From assembly GCA_934462715.1 (NCBI GenBank), contig CAKSIJ010000012.1, forward strand, positions 1 to 64,000: DNA of 64,000 bases, in the 5' to 3' direction. Shown here piece after piece: positions 33,513 to 41,697 of this stretch. The notes under the pieces are model-generated. The model saw nothing but the letters and a program-made list of their open reading frames with translations. It did no database searches and was not told where the DNA came from. The DNA comes from an uncultured Clostridia bacterium. GTDB taxonomy: Bacteria; Bacillota; Clostridia; UBA1381. A program made the position numbers and the translations under genes. Within the stretch, counting starts at the first letter, position 1, and each line of letters opens with the position of its first letter.

Positions 33513-35708
33513 ATGAATCTTGACGGTCTGAATGAAATGCAGCAAAAAGCCGTGACTGCCACGGAGGGACCGGTGCTTGTGCTTGCCGGAGCAGGCAGCG
33601 GAAAAACCACAGTGCTTGTCAACAGAATCGCATACATTCTTGAAACAAAGTCGGTTGAACCATATAACATACTTGCCATTACCTTTACCAACAAGGCGGC
33701 AAATGAGATGAAAATAAGAATTGAAAAGAAAATAGGGAACAAGGCGGACGGTATGTGGATTTTTACGTTCCATTCGGCTTGCGTGAGAATATTAAGAAAA
33801 TGCGCCGAATATCTGGGCTACAGCAGCAGCTTTGTAATCTACGATTCCGATGACAGCAGAACGGTTATGAAGGATTGCTTAAAAGAGTTGAATTTAGATG
33901 AAAAGGTTTTTCCGGTAAGAAGTATGCTTTCATATATCAGCAAGGCAAAGGACGAGCTTATGAGTGCCGGGGAATATACAAAAACATACAATAACGATTA
34001 TCTGAAATCCAAGGTTGCCGCACTGTACACACTCTATCAGCAAAAGCTTAAAAGAAACAACGCCATGGATTTTGACGATATTATTTTTAATACAGTAAAA
34101 ATATTAAAGGAAAATCCGCAGGCACTTGAATATTATCGCAACAAATTCAAATACATAATGGTTGACGAATACCAGGATACAAGCATTGCACAGTACGTTC
34201 TTGTGAGTCTGTTATCTGCCGGAACAAGAAACATATGCGTAGTCGGCGATGACGATCAGAGTATATACAAGTTCAGAGGTGCGAATATAAGAAATATACT
34301 TGATTTTGAAAAGGAATTTAAGGATGCGCAGGTTATCAAGCTTGAACAGAATTACCGTTCGTCTAAGAATATTTTAAATGCCGCAAATGCCGTTATCAAG
34401 AATAATTCCGAAAGAAAATCAAAAGCTCTCTGGACAGACAATAACGAGGGTGAAACTATAAAGCTTTATACCGCAGCCGATGAGTACAAAGAGGCAATGT
34501 TTATTGCCGACGAAATAGAAGCAGATGTTGAAAACGGCGCAAAATATTCCGATTTTGCCGTTTTGTACCGCACTAACGCACAGTCGCGTGTTCTGGAGGA
34601 AGCTTTTATGAAAAGCTCCATTCCGTACAAAATACTGTCCGGACTGCGCTTCTATGATAGAAAGGAAATCAAGGATATTATCGCATACCTCAGAGTGATT
34701 CTGAATCCTGCCGATGATGTAAGCTTATTACGAATCATTAATGAACCAAAACGGGGAATAGGCAAGACAACTACAGATAAAGCCGCGTCGATTGCAGCTT
34801 ATCGTTCAAAGAGCATATATGAAATAATTTCCGAGCCGGACAAGTACCCGGAAATAATACGTGCAAGCACAAAGCTTGATTCGTTTATAACGGTAATCGA
34901 AGAATTGAGGAAGATAAGAAACAAGGTTGACGTTGTTGAGCTTATAAAGGCGGTGCTTACGTTAAGCGGCTATATGACGGCGCTTGAAGCCGAAAACACC
35001 CCGGAGGCTGAAACCAGAATTGAAAATTTAAAGGAATTTACAAGCGTTGCCGCAGGATTTATAAAAAGCGATGAAGAGGATACAAGCTTTGAAGCATTTA
35101 TCGAAAATATAACGCTTGTTTCCAATATCGATACATATGACGAAAACGAGGATTTTGCGGTTATGATGACAGTACACTCCGCAAAGGGACTGGAATTTCC
35201 GACGGTATTTATTGCAGGTCTTGAAGAGGGACTGTTCCCGTCCTTAAGACCGGCAGGAAATCTTGCGGAGGATCTGGAGGAGGAACGCCGTCTTTGCTAT
35301 GTTGCAATAACAAGAGCAAAGCAAAAGCTGTATATCACCAACGCAAAACAAAGGACTGTTTTCGGGCATACAGAACCTCATCAGCCGTCGCGGTTTATCA
35401 ATGAGCTTGAATTGAAAGGCTCTAAGCCAAAAAAAAGCTCATCAACGATTTTTGATTATATTAATAAAAACAAACAGCCCGAATTTACCGCAGAAAGAGT
35501 TGAAGCACCGGCAAGGGTACACACCTCCAAGGCTTCGGCTTCTTATAATACCGGAGATATTGTAATGCATAAGAAATTCGGACGGGGTATGGTTATCACG
35601 GCTAAGAGGTACGGTATGGATACACTTTTGGAGGTAGCGTTTGACAGCGTAGGAACAAAACAGCTTATGGCAAATTTCGCAAAGCTTGAAAAGGTTATGG
35701 AAGATTGA
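33513..35708 (+). CDS. pcrA: ATP-dependent DNA helicase PcrA/UvrD
   Basis: This superfamily 1A 3'-5' helicase acts in nucleotide excision repair and clearing of replication blocks. The 731 residues match PcrA. Motif I is AGAGSGKTT (~26-34), Ia is ITFTNKAA, II is DEYQD (~217), III is GDDDQSIYKFRGA, IV is LEQNYRSS, V is VHSAKGLEF and VI is VAITRAK. The C-terminal ~50 residues (VMHKKFGRGMVI...) are the Tudor-like RNA polymerase-binding module of PcrA. The ribosome-binding site is AGGAGGAAAAATTA. It converges on sigE across a shared terminator. Confidence 0.96.
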   Translation: MNLDGLNEMQQKAVTATEGPVLVLAGAGSGKTTVLVNRIAYILETKSVEPYNILAITFTNKAANEMKIRIEKKIGNKADGMWIFTFHSACVRILRKCAEYLGYSSSFVIYDSDDSRTVMKDCLKELNLDEKVFPVRSMLSYISKAKDELMSAGEYTKTYNNDYLKSKVAALYTLYQQKLKRNNAMDFDDIIFNTVKILKENPQALEYYRNKFKYIMVDEYQDTSIAQYVLVSLLSAGTRNICVVGDDDQSIYKFRGANIRNILDFEKEFKDAQVIKLEQNYRSSKNILNAANAVIKNNSERKSKALWTDNNEGETIKLYTAADEYKEAMFIADEIEADVENGAKYSDFAVLYRTNAQSRVLEEAFMKSSIPYKILSGLRFYDRKEIKDIIAYLRVILNPADDVSLLRIINEPKRGIGKTTTDKAASIAAYRSKSIYEIISEPDKYPEIIRASTKLDSFITVIEELRKIRNKVDVVELIKAVLTLSGYMTALEAENTPEAETRIENLKEFTSVAAGFIKSDEEDTSFEAFIENITLVSNIDTYDENEDFAVMMTVHSAKGLEFPTVFIAGLEEGLFPSLRPAGNLAEDLEEERRLCYVAITRAKQKLYITNAKQRTVFGHTEPHQPSRFINELELKGSKPKKSSSTIFDYINKNKQPEFTAERVEAPARVHTSKASASYNTGDIVMHKKFGRGMVITAKRYGMDTLLEVAFDSVGTKQLMANFAKLEKVMED

Positions 35709-35744
35709 TTCACTGCTTTATGTTTTTACTTGTATAATAAAATA

Positions 35745-35792
35745 AAAAAATAACTGTCATGCTTTTTACAAAAAAGCAGACAGTTATTTTTT
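35745..35792. terminator. Bidirectional terminator pcrA / sigE
   Basis: AAATAACTGTC-AT-GCTTTTT pairs with AAAAAGC-A-GACAGTTATTT with T-runs on both strands. It reaches into the sigE stop codon. Confidence 0.9.
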
Positions 35793-36501
35793 AATTCAAG
35801 CGCATAATTTCTTTTTTCAGCTTTGATATGATTCTTTTTTCAAGACGAGAAATGTATGATTGTGAAATACCGAGTGAATCGGCGACCTCTTTTTGCGTTT
35901 GTTCTTTTGTGTTATTAAGCCCGAATCTCATTTCCATTATTTTCTTTTCACGCTTTGGAAGCTTGTTTAAGGCATAATTAAGCAGGCTTTTATCAACTTC
36001 TTCTTCGATTCCTCTGTAAATTATATCGTTGTCTGTACCCAGTATATCAGAAAGCAGCAGTTCGTTGCCGTCCCAGTCAACGTTTAAAGGCTCGTCTATT
36101 GATATTTCTGTTTTTCTTACTTGATTTTTTCTCAGATACATGAGAATTTCATTTTCGATACAGCGTGAAGCGTAGGTTGCAAGCTTTATGTTTTTGCCGG
36201 GGTTATATGTATTGATCGCCTTTATAAGACCGATTGTTCCGATTGATATTAAATCCTCCACATAAATCCCTGTATTTTCAAATTTTCTCGCTATGTACAC
36301 AACTAGGCGAAGATTATGCTCAATGAGAATTTTTTTTGCCGCCTCATCATCCGGCAGTCTCATGATTATTTCCTCCTCCTTGTCCTTTTCAAGCGGTGCA
36401 GGCAAAATATCGCTTCCGCCGATGTAGTATATTTCCTTTTTTGTCAGCTTAAAGCATTGTGCTGAGATTGCGTTTTCCAGTTGTTTAAATAATGATTTCA
36501 T
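35791..36501 (-). CDS. sigE: Sporulation sigma factor SigE
   Basis: Sigma-E drives early mother-cell transcription in sporulation and is made as an inactive precursor. The 236 residues contain the pro-sequence junction YYIGGSDILPAPLEKDKEEE near 20-40, where SpoIIGA cleaves. Region 2 is LIEHNLRLVVYIARKFENTGIYVEDLISIGTIGLIKAINTY-like. Region 4 holds the helix-turn-helix QKEVADSLGISQSYISRLEKR. The start at 36501 follows AAATGGAGG, which abuts a perfect GCCGCC-GTAC-GGCGGC hairpin. spoIIGA is upstream as usual, but sigG, which normally follows, is not here. Confidence 0.95.
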   Translation of the reverse strand: MKSLFKQLENAISAQCFKLTKKEIYYIGGSDILPAPLEKDKEEEIIMRLPDDEAAKKILIEHNLRLVVYIARKFENTGIYVEDLISIGTIGLIKAINTYNPGKNIKLATYASRCIENEILMYLRKNQVRKTEISIDEPLNVDWDGNELLLSDILGTDNDIIYRGIEEEVDKSLLNYALNKLPKREKKIMEMRFGLNNTKEQTQKEVADSLGISQSYISRLEKRIISKLKKEIMRLN

Positions 36502-36517
36502 TTTAATCCTCCATTTC

Positions 36518-36533
36518 GCCGCCGTACGGCGGC
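36518..36533 (-). promoter_or_regulatory. Hairpin abutting the sigE RBS
   Basis: GCCGCC-GTAC-GGCGGC is immediately followed on the minus strand by GAAATGGAGG and the sigE start. Confidence 0.6.
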
Positions 36534-36545
36534 ACAAATCTCAAC

Positions 36546-36574
36546 GTGAAAAATATGATGTGCATCTTTTTCAC
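36546..36574. repeat. Short palindrome related to repeat A
   Basis: GTGAAAAA pairs with TTTTTCAC. The left 19 bases differ at only a few positions from those at 57076-57094. It lies between spoIIGA and sigE. Confidence 0.45.
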
Positions 36575-36607
36575 ATTAGTTGTTCCTTTCTGAATTTGTT
36601 TTAGTTG

Positions 36608-37387
36608 TTAAGATAATAGTTCCGGACTGTAAAGCAAAGGGGCTTCAAGCTTTATCGGAGCGATTGCGATAACTGCATTTAATTTTTTGTTTTTTTCATC
36701 TGTCAGACGATTGGGTATGAAACCGTAGAGAATACCGCTGTCCGATATTGTGGAGTAAGGAATAACTCTGAAATCAGCAGGCTCTACAAATTCGGAAAGC
36801 TGTGTCGGAGAGGTGATTTTCGGGAACAGCCTTTTTATCGAACTGAAGTCCGCAACAACCACGGGAAGTCCGCCAAAGCTTTTTAAAGAATTTCCGGTAT
36901 CGCATTTTCCGTCGAGAGTTATTTTTTTTCCGTTATAAAAAATCGAAAGACAGAACCCGTCCGATTTTCGCATAAAATTTTTTTCAAGATATTTAAAGCA
37001 TGTGCCGCCTGCCGCGATTGCTGCCGCAAGTAAAAAATCCGGCAGAGGTGAGCAGTATGAAATACCGGCTGCGGTCATGAGTGTTAAAGCCGAGCCACTG
37101 AACAATAGTGACAAGGCGAAGCACTTTACACAAGCTTTTGCTATGATTTTGATACTGCACGGAAAAAGCGACAATGCACACATCATGAAAAGTACGGTTA
37201 TTTTTGCGCCAAACGAGAAAAAAAACCCCGGAACGTCCCATAACCCCATGCAGGCATATGCCGCACCAAATAATGAGGCAATCAGCCTGTTAGCTGTAAA
37301 GGATCTGCATTTTCGGCAGGACAGCGTCAGTATAATATAATCAATTATGAAATTAACTGCAAAAAAAATATCTATGTATACGGTCAT
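36608..37387 (-). CDS. spoIIGA: Sigma-E processing peptidase SpoIIGA
   Basis: SpoIIGA is the membrane aspartic protease in the sporulation septum that cleaves pro-sigma-E when signalled by SpoIIR. Five hydrophobic segments occupy residues ~1-140 (starting MTVYIDIFFAVNF). The protease domain has the catalytic motif CDTGNSL, with Asp near 163, followed by the family-like RVIPYSTI. With 259 residues it is shorter than the ~309 of Bacillus subtilis. The ATG at 37387 follows GAACGGAGC. Expression is probably under Spo0A through the promoter at 37464-37496. Confidence 0.9.
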   Translation of the reverse strand: MTVYIDIFFAVNFIIDYIILTLSCRKCRSFTANRLIASLFGAAYACMGLWDVPGFFFSFGAKITVLFMMCALSLFPCSIKIIAKACVKCFALSLLFSGSALTLMTAAGISYCSPLPDFLLAAAIAAGGTCFKYLEKNFMRKSDGFCLSIFYNGKKITLDGKCDTGNSLKSFGGLPVVVADFSSIKRLFPKITSPTQLSEFVEPADFRVIPYSTISDSGILYGFIPNRLTDEKNKKLNAVIAIAPIKLEAPLLYSPELLS

Positions 37388-37463
37388 GTTTCTGCTCCGT
37401 TCGGGTATTGTGTGTTTTTCGTTTTGTGCTTCGTTAATTTTTTCATCTGCCGAATTGATTATC

Positions 37464-37496
37464 ATTATACTACTGCCAAAGGTGAAAATATGTCGA
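37464..37496 (-). promoter_or_regulatory. Candidate Spo0A-dependent spoIIG promoter
   Basis: On the minus strand a perfect TATAAT (37464-37469) is preceded by TCGACA (37491-37496) with a 21-base spacer. The Bacillus subtilis spoIIG promoter has a similarly long 22-base spacer. ATCGACA is one base from the reverse Spo0A box TTCGACA and overlaps the -35. The adjoining stretch 37510-37770 is AT-rich with nothing else I can support. Confidence 0.5.
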
Positions 37497-37771
37497 TATA
37501 TGTTTCGGAAAAAAAACTTTAAAGTGATTGATTAATATAGAATGTTACCGATTATTTATATTAAAAGAGGATAAATTGTAATAAAACAAGTGTAATTGAT
37601 GATTATTCTTGCAGTCAGTTGTAAAAATATGGTGAAAATTGGTATAAAAAGTATGTTGAAATATTTTGCAAAATAACAAAAAATAAAAAAAATTATATTT
37701 ATCGTTCCGGATTGCACCGATTTTTTATGAAAATTACGCCGGTCAGCCGTTTTGCATAGTTGTGTGAAAAT

Positions 37772-37803
37772 AAAAAAACACAGCGGAATAAAAATCCGCT
37801 GTG
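37772..37803 (-). terminator. nrdDG terminator
   Basis: CACAGCGGA pairs with TCCGCTGTG around a 7-base loop, with TTTTTTT following on the minus strand. Confidence 0.9.
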
Positions 37804-37807
37804 CCGT

Positions 37808-38326
37808 TCAATCCATGAATATGTGCGGCTGCTTTGTTTCAAGCGATTTTTTTACGTCAAGAATACGCTGATTAGAGCTGCCGCGGAACTTCAGACTGAT
37901 ATTTTTTAATTCTTCTATAAATTCACCGTCAACGAGAACGTCAATCAGTTCAAGCATAGGTATTGTTACCTCGGTAACAGGGTGGGAATCCGAGGTGAGC
38001 TGTTCAAAAGTATAACCGGAATAGCACCAGACGGATTTTTCGGGAAATCTCTTTCTTACTCTTTTCAGAAAGGGATAGAGCACAGCCTGGTTTTCGGGCT
38101 CAAAAGGCTCACCGCCGAGCAGGGTTAAACCGTCCGTATAGTCGCTTGACAGAGCTTCTAAGATCTCATTTTCTGTTTCACAGGTAAATTCATTGCCGTA
38201 ATCAAAATTCCATGTTTCCGGCTGAAAACAACCCTTGCAGTGATGTCTGCACCCGGAAACAAACAGAGAAACTCTTACACCCGTTCCGTCGGCGATGTCG
38301 CATTTTTTTATATTTCCGTAATACAT
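37808..38326 (-). CDS. nrdG: Anaerobic ribonucleotide reductase activating protein
   Basis: NrdG is the radical SAM activase that puts the glycyl radical on NrdD. The 172 residues carry CRHHCKGCF (CxxxCxxC, ~30-37) and the GGEPF motif for SAM binding (LTLLGGEPFEPEN). The ATG overlaps the nrdD stop (TAATG), so translation is coupled. The frame runs upstream to 38401 inside nrdD, which is not a plausible start. A strong terminator follows. Confidence 0.95.
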   Translation of the reverse strand: MYYGNIKKCDIADGTGVRVSLFVSGCRHHCKGCFQPETWNFDYGNEFTCETENEILEALSSDYTDGLTLLGGEPFEPENQAVLYPFLKRVRKRFPEKSVWCYSGYTFEQLTSDSHPVTEVTIPMLELIDVLVDGEFIEELKNISLKFRGSSNQRILDVKKSLETKQPHIFMD

Positions 38327-40503
38327 TATAAATGCAGAACTCTTTCTTTGATTTCCTGTGTTCTGCCCTGATTCCAGAACTGAGTGCCTATGTATCCGCA
38401 AGTACGTCTTGCAACGTTCATTTTTGTCTGGTCACGGTTGCCGCAGTTGGGACATTCCCATATAAGCTTACCGTCATTGTCGGTAATAATCTGAATTTCG
38501 CCCTCATATCCGCAAGCCTGGCAGCAGTCTGATTTGGTATTCAGTTCAGCATACATAATATGCTCATATATGTACTGCATAACTCTGATAACCGCTTCGA
38601 TGTTATTTTGCATATTCGGTACTTCAACATAGCTGATAGCGCCGCCGGGGGACAATGCCTGGAACTGTGCTTCAAATCCGAGTTTTGTAAATGCGTCGAT
38701 TTTTTCTGACACATGAACATGATAGCTGTTTGTGATGTAGTTTTTATCGGTTACACCTTTAATTATGCCGAATCTCTTTTGCAGACACTTTGCAAACTTG
38801 TAGGTGGTGGATTCAAGAGGAGTTCCGTAGATACTGAAATCTATGTTTTCCTTTTCTTTCCAGCGATTGGTTGCTTCGTTAAGATGATTCATAACATCAA
38901 GCGCAAACGGAGTAGCCTCCGGATCGGTGTGCGATTTGCCCGTCATGTATTTTACACATTCGTAAAGTCCGGCATATCCGAGTGATATTGTGGAATATCC
39001 GCCGTAGAGAAGCTTGTCGATTGTTTCTCCCTTTTCAAGACGTGCAAGCGCACCGTGCTGCCAGAGAATGGGCGCAGCGTCGCTTAAAGTACCTTTAAGA
39101 CGGTTATGTCTGCACATAAGCGCACGATAGCATAAATCCAGTCTTTCGTCAAATACTCTCCAGAATTTTTCTTTGTTTCCGCCGGAGGATAACGCTACAT
39201 CTACAAGATTCAGCGTTACAACACCCTGGTTGAATCTTCCGTAATACTTCGGCTTTCCGGTTTCGGGGTCAACGTAAGGTGTAAGGAAGGAACGGCAACC
39301 CATACAGGTATAACAGTGTCCCTCTCCGTTTTTGTCTATTTTAAGCTGAAGCATGATTTTTTCCGATATGTAGTCGGGAACCATACGCTTTGCGGTGCAT
39401 TTTGCGGCAAGCTCCGTGAGGTAGTAGTATTTTGAATCCGGATGAATGTTGTCCTCTTCAAGAACGTATATAAGCTTCGGAAAAGCAGGAGTTATCCAGA
39501 TACCCTTTTCGTTCTTTACGCCCATGATTCTCTGTTTAAGCGTTTCCTCAATAATCATGGCAAGATCTGATTTTTCCTGCGGATCGTCCGTTTCGTTAAG
39601 ATACATAAATACGGTAACGAATGGTGCCTGTCCGTTAGTGGTCAAAAGAGTTACCACCTGATATTGTATAGTCTGAACGCCCTTTCTGATTTCCTCGCGC
39701 AGACGTTTTTCGGTGATTTTATTTACCTGTTCATCGGTAAGCGTTGTTCTGCAGACATTTGCTTCTTCGAGAATCTCTTTTCTGATTTTCTTTCTGGAGA
39801 TGTCAACGAATGGAGCAAGGTGCGTAAGGCTTATGCTCTGACCGCCGTACTGGCTTGACGCAACCTGTGCGATTATCTGTGTTGCGATGTTGCATGCAGT
39901 TGAAAAGCTGTGAGGCTTTTCAATAAGTGTGCCGCTGATAACCGTACCATTTTGCAGCATATCCTCAAGATTTACAAGATCACAGTTGTGCATATGCTGC
40001 GCAAAATAGTCGCTGTCATGGAAGTGAATAAGACCCTCCTCGTGAGCCTGGACTATATCGAGGGGAAGCAACAATCTTCTTGTAAGGTCTTTTGATACCT
40101 CGCCTGCCATATAATCACGCTGTACACTGTTAATTGTGGGATTCTTATTGGAGTTTTCCTGCTTAACCTCCTCATTGTTACATTCTATAAGAGTAAGAAT
40201 CTGATTGTCTGTGGTATTCGAGTTACGGATAAGACTTCTTGTATAACGGTATTTGACATAGCTTTTCGCAACCTCAAACGCGCCCTGTGCCATAATCTGA
40301 TTCTCTACTATATCTTGTATCTCCTCAACAGAGTAGGCTCTGTTTGCTTTGCTCAGTCTGAACTCAACGTAATCGGCAATATTTTCGATCTGTGACTCGC
40401 TCAGCTCCTGCGATTTTACAGACTGATTGGCTTTTGAAATGGCTTTAACTATTTTGGAAAGGTCAAAATCAGCTTCAGAGCCATTTCTTTTGATAATTTT
40501 CAC
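38326..40503 (-). CDS. nrdD: Anaerobic ribonucleoside-triphosphate reductase
   Basis: This class III reductase makes deoxyribonucleotides without oxygen. The N-terminal ~95 residues form an ATP-cone (IIKRNGSEADFDLSKIVKAI) for allosteric control. The core has the HFHDSDYFAQHMHNCDLV region. The zinc site is CQACG...CPNCG, and the glycyl radical loop is RTCGYIG, with Gly near 703 of 725. I chose GTG 40503 because AAAGGAGGATATAAAA is correctly placed and the protein then begins with the ATP-cone. It is co-transcribed with nrdG. Confidence 0.95.
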   Translation of the reverse strand: MKIIKRNGSEADFDLSKIVKAISKANQSVKSQELSESQIENIADYVEFRLSKANRAYSVEEIQDIVENQIMAQGAFEVAKSYVKYRYTRSLIRNSNTTDNQILTLIECNNEEVKQENSNKNPTINSVQRDYMAGEVSKDLTRRLLLPLDIVQAHEEGLIHFHDSDYFAQHMHNCDLVNLEDMLQNGTVISGTLIEKPHSFSTACNIATQIIAQVASSQYGGQSISLTHLAPFVDISRKKIRKEILEEANVCRTTLTDEQVNKITEKRLREEIRKGVQTIQYQVVTLLTTNGQAPFVTVFMYLNETDDPQEKSDLAMIIEETLKQRIMGVKNEKGIWITPAFPKLIYVLEEDNIHPDSKYYYLTELAAKCTAKRMVPDYISEKIMLQLKIDKNGEGHCYTCMGCRSFLTPYVDPETGKPKYYGRFNQGVVTLNLVDVALSSGGNKEKFWRVFDERLDLCYRALMCRHNRLKGTLSDAAPILWQHGALARLEKGETIDKLLYGGYSTISLGYAGLYECVKYMTGKSHTDPEATPFALDVMNHLNEATNRWKEKENIDFSIYGTPLESTTYKFAKCLQKRFGIIKGVTDKNYITNSYHVHVSEKIDAFTKLGFEAQFQALSPGGAISYVEVPNMQNNIEAVIRVMQYIYEHIMYAELNTKSDCCQACGYEGEIQIITDNDGKLIWECPNCGNRDQTKMNVARRTCGYIGTQFWNQGRTQEIKERVLHL

Positions 40504-40587
40504 TTTTATATCCTCCTTTATTAAAATTATAACCGTGCAATTGCAAAATGTCATTTTACAAATTATGTTTTAATAATACGCTTATAT

Positions 40588-40616
40588 ATAATACCAAAGA
40601 ATAGTATATTTGTCAA
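40588..40616 (-). promoter_or_regulatory. nrdD promoter
   Basis: On the minus strand TTGACA and TATTAT are separated by 17 bases. Confidence 0.75.
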
Positions 40617-40633
40617 GAGTAATAATTAACAAA

Positions 40634-40649
40634 ACACAATATCTGGTGA
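40634..40649 (-). promoter_or_regulatory. Possible NrdR box
   Basis: ACACAATATCTGGTGA resembles the NrdR consensus (ACACWATATATWGTGT) in its left half. It lies just upstream of the nrdD -35. A clear second box at helical spacing was not found. Confidence 0.3.
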
Positions 40650-40931
40650 AACAAAAATAAGTTAAGAAATCAAAACATACGAAAAAAAAGAATACGTATT
40701 TTCTATTAAAAGGTGGGAAAAGTCAGGTAACATCTAACTTAAACCGTTTGTTAAAGGTTAATTTTCGTAGCTGAAAAATTAACCAATAAAATTTTCATGT
40801 AACAAAAATGTAATATAAAAAGGCACAAATATTACTGTATATTGTATCCGATTTAAGTGTTGTATACAAAATATGTACAATCTCAAGAGTGCTATGCGTT
40901 TTCGTACAGGCTGTATATGTCATAATTACTG
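40650..40931. other. Long intergenic stretch between nrdD promoter and terminator
   Basis: No ORF is present. A good hairpin GGTTAATTTTC...GAAAAATTAACC sits at 40757-40786. A small plus-strand RNA ending at the terminator at 40932 is possible, but I see no convincing promoter for it. Confidence 0.35.
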
Positions 40932-40966
40932 AAAATGCCGCAAAGCTCAGCTTTGCGGCATTTTTT
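40932..40966. terminator. Strong terminator after mazF
   Basis: AAAATGCCGCAAAGCT-CA-GCTTTGCGGCATTTTTT has a near-perfect 15-base stem with T-runs on both strands. It closes the minus-strand alr-mazE-mazF unit. Confidence 0.92.
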
Positions 40967-41073
40967 GCGGAATCAAACCGCTGAATGTATGTAAATAATC
41001 AATTTACACACATCATGCTCCGAAATATCATAAAAGCCTGCCTCCCAAATACTTCTCTATACAAAAATCAGGG

Positions 41074-41427
41074 TTAAAATCCCGACAGTCCGAAGCTGAT
41101 TGCAAGTGCGTCATTTACCTTTTGCATGAGTCTTGAGTCAAGATGGCCTATTTTCTCATGCAGACGCTTTTTATCTATTGTTCTGATTTGTTCAAGCAGA
41201 ATTACAGAATCCTTTGAAAGACCGTAATCCTTTGCTGTCAGCTCAATATGCGTTGGCATTTTGGCTTTGTTAATCTGCGACGTAATTGCCGCCGCAATTA
41301 CAGTTGGGCTGTATTTATTGCCGATATCGTTCTGAATAATAAGAACAGGGCGTATGCCGCCTTGCTCGCTGCCAACAACAGGACTTAAATCGGCGTAATA
41401 AATATCTCCTCTTTTTACAATCACCAC
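41074..41427 (-). CDS. ndoA: mRNA interferase MazF/NdoA
   Basis: This is a sequence-specific endoribonuclease toxin of the MazF/EndoA class. The family blocks are VKRGDIYYADLSPVVGSEQGG, RPVLIIQND, KMPTHIEL, DSVILLEQIRTIDKKRL and a C-terminal NDALAISFGL. The 117 residues are normal. The GTG start overlaps the upstream stop; the next codon, also GTG at 41424, would give the family-typical MIVKRGD. The alr-antitoxin-toxin order is the same as in Bacillus subtilis. A strong terminator follows. Confidence 0.93.
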   Translation of the reverse strand: MVIVKRGDIYYADLSPVVGSEQGGIRPVLIIQNDIGNKYSPTVIAAAITSQINKAKMPTHIELTAKDYGLSKDSVILLEQIRTIDKKRLHEKIGHLDSRLMQKVNDALAISFGLSGF

Positions 41428-41648
41428 TATTCACACTCCGTCAGTTTTTCCTCATATTGCCGAAAGACGTCACAATCGGCGTCAAAACACGTTTTGGCTA
41501 TGGAAATGTTTATTTCAGCCATTTCGGAATAGCCTTTCCTAAGTGAATTTATCCGATTATATTTTTTTACCAAATAGCATAAAATATACTGATTTTTCTC
41601 GGATTTTTTGAAAGACAGACCGGATATGACCTTTTTTGGTTGTGACAA
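41427..41648 (-). CDS. MazE/NdoAI-like antitoxin, atypical N-terminus
   Basis: The 73-residue protein lies directly upstream of and overlaps the toxin gene. Its C-terminal half (LRKGYSEMAEINISIA...DVFRQYEEKLTECE) resembles the tail of NdoAI (RRGYMEMAKINLNIS) that binds the toxin. The N-terminal half keeps a possible helix (EKNQYILCYLVKKYNRIN) but not a clear beta-strand of a ribbon-helix-helix DNA-binding domain. A stop codon lies directly upstream in frame, so no longer form exists. The start is TTG with GGGGGG upstream. It should neutralise the toxin; whether it still binds DNA is doubtful. Confidence 0.7.
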   Translation of the reverse strand: MSQPKKVISGLSFKKSEKNQYILCYLVKKYNRINSLRKGYSEMAEINISIAKTCFDADCDVFRQYEEKLTECE

Positions 41649-41697
41649 AGTAATCAGGCCCCCCGTTTGTTAATTTAATTACCTATAATCTGATAAA

